This document shows, piece after piece, positions 62,866-64,000 of a stretch of 64,000 nt of DNA (position 1 is the stretch's first letter; each line of letters starts with the position of its first letter). A program made the position numbers and the translations under genes. The notes beneath the pieces are model-generated. The model made no database searches. It was not told where the DNA came from and was given only the letters and a program-made list of their open reading frames with translations. Source of the DNA: Candidatus Heimdallarchaeota archaeon (lineage in GTDB: Archaea > Asgardarchaeota > Heimdallarchaeia > Heimdallarchaeales > Kariarchaeaceae); contig JASBSB010000001.1 of assembly GCA_030149205.1 (NCBI GenBank), forward strand, positions 900,712 to 964,711. Direction: 5' to 3'.

Positions 62866-64000
62866 ATGGAAGCACCGAAAGCAAAAATCATCCCCACAAA
62901 GCGTACCATAAATGGCGTGGATCTTGAGGATAATTATGCGTGGTTAAGAGACAAAGAGAACCCCGAGGTAATTAAGTACTTAGAGGATGAAAATAAATAT
63001 ACTGAGGCCTATATGGGAGATACTTCAGATTTTCAGGAAAGCTTGTTTGAAGAATTGAAAGGGCGTATCAAGGAAACAGATCAAACTTACCCAGTAACGA
63101 GGGATGGCTACCTCTATTACACTAGAACGGAGAAAGGGAAAAACTATCCCATCTACTGTAGAAAAAGAGGAAACATGGAGGCTGAAGAGCAGGTATATTT
63201 GGATTGTAACCAGTTAGCAGAGGGTCTTGAATATTTCAGATTGGGAGGGATGTCCTTAAGTCCAGACCAGCGGTTTTTAGCTTATTCGACAGACGTTACA
63301 GGATATGAAATTTATACTATTGAAATAAAGGATTTGCAAAGTGGACAAAAACTTGCTGATAAAATAGAGAACGTTGCAGGTGATGTTTTATGGACTCCAA
63401 ATGGAGATTTTTTGATATATGACCTTCTGGACGATATTCACCGACCATTCGCAGTTTATTATCACAAGGTTGGAGGAGAAAACTCAGAAGATAAATTGAT
63501 TTATCAGGATGACGATAATCAATTCTTTGTCTCTTTTTCCAAGTCTAGAGACAAGAAATATTTCTATATATCAAGCACATCACAAAACTCAAATGAGACA
63601 AGGTATGCGAGGTTTGCTCAGAATACTTCGAATTCACCCTTTGAATCTGAATTAGAGGTATTTATGGCTCGAAGAGACAAGATTGAATACAACATCAGCC
63701 ACCATGAAGGTGACTTTTATATTACAACCAATGAAAACGCCGTGAATTTTGAGGTATTTAAAACAAAGGTGGAATCACCAGAGAGAGAGAAATGGGAAAC
63801 GGTCATACCACACAACATAAATGTGCAAAACTTGGGCGTGAGTTCTTTCAAATCACATTTGGTGTTTCTCCAGAGAAAAGGTGGGTTTATTCACATGGAA
63901 GTTAGAGACCTTGAAAAAGGAGAAACTTGGCCTATAAAATTCCCAGAGGACATCTACTCTGTTTGGACTGGAGCAAACCCCGAGTATGAATCTAAGGTTC
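62866..64000 (+). CDS. oligopeptidase B-like (S9A) peptidase, 5' part
   Basis: The frame from the ATG at 62866 stays open to the window end, giving 378 codons. The start EAPKAKIIP, then GVDLEDNYAWLRDKENPEV, is the entry of prolyl-oligopeptidase-family enzymes. GRIKETDQTYPVTRDGYLYYTRTEKGKNYPIYCR and LSPDQRFLAYSTD belong to the seven-bladed propeller of oligopeptidase B. The catalytic Ser-Asp-His domain lies beyond the window. Such enzymes cut short peptides after basic residues in the cytosol. Confidence 0.85.
   Translation, partial: MEAPKAKIIPTKRTINGVDLEDNYAWLRDKENPEVIKYLEDENKYTEAYMGDTSDFQESLFEELKGRIKETDQTYPVTRDGYLYYTRTEKGKNYPIYCRKRGNMEAEEQVYLDCNQLAEGLEYFRLGGMSLSPDQRFLAYSTDVTGYEIYTIEIKDLQSGQKLADKIENVAGDVLWTPNGDFLIYDLLDDIHRPFAVYYHKVGGENSEDKLIYQDDDNQFFVSFSKSRDKKYFYISSTSQNSNETRYARFAQNTSNSPFESELEVFMARRDKIEYNISHHEGDFYITTNENAVNFEVFKTKVESPEREKWETVIPHNINVQNLGVSSFKSHLVFLQRKGGFIHMEVRDLEKGETWPIKFPEDIYSVWTGANPEYESKV

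Overview
The window looks like a piece of an AT-rich archaeal chromosome. Genes are often preceded by a TATA-like element 24-30 bases upstream of the start codon, with little or no leader. Shine-Dalgarno sites appear mainly inside operons. GTG and TTG starts are common. Several families are archaeal in flavour: an Lrp-type HTH fused to a TRASH domain, a CopZ-like Fe-S protein, VapBC, and a MoxR/DUF58 cluster. Two leucine-rich-repeat proteins, one fused to a degenerate small-GTPase domain, and a longin/roadblock-like protein suggest an Asgard lineage. That placement is inference, not proof.

Positions 1-17.5 kb are accessory DNA dominated by one degenerate array, nearly all on the minus strand. 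The founding member is C1 (3101-4183), an exported protein with a predicted caspase-like (clan CD) His/Cys core followed by a hydrophobic tail. Three further copies (C2, C3, C4) keep the segment with the catalytic Cys but have lost the 5' part with the signal sequence and His. At least nine more places carry only tail remnants, many frameshifted. Most tails are followed directly, often with overlapping stop and start, by a small membrane protein. Partner families A (three copies), B, E and G (two each) sit behind matching tail types, so tail and partner travel as a cassette. Two plus-strand genes (family F) converge on the G partners. Toxin-antitoxin modules lie at the edge (TumE-like, 1110-1717) and inside (VapBC, 11906-12579). 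The layout recalls orphan cassettes of polymorphic-toxin loci or silent cassettes of a gene-conversion system. This is the best candidate for an undescribed system.

Positions 17.8-29.9 kb hold a DsrE-family protein, a very AT-rich 1.4 kb stretch without genes, membrane and LRR proteins, an enoyl-CoA hydratase, a type II restriction-modification locus (two methyltransferases and a TdeIII-like endonuclease), and a putative DNA-binding protein flanked by two helically phased repeat arrays.

Positions 30-41.3 kb are ordinary metabolism: Gfo/Idh/MocA oxidoreductase, alpha/beta hydrolases, dienelactone hydrolase, SAM methyltransferase, a short alpha-type carbonic anhydrase, aldo/keto reductase, DUF1697, SnoaL-like, and small unknown proteins.

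Positions 41.4-64 kb hold a large secreted nuclease with adhesive domains, a longin-like plus twin seven-helix membrane protein operon, a NiCoT-type metal transporter, a PrsW/DUF4129/DUF4350/MoxR/DUF58 operon, a rhodanese, a TRASH regulator divergent from a CopZ-like protein, DinB, the LRR-GTPase fusion, a 606-residue zinc-finger protein, a GNAT acetyltransferase, and the 5' part of an oligopeptidase B-like gene that runs off the window.
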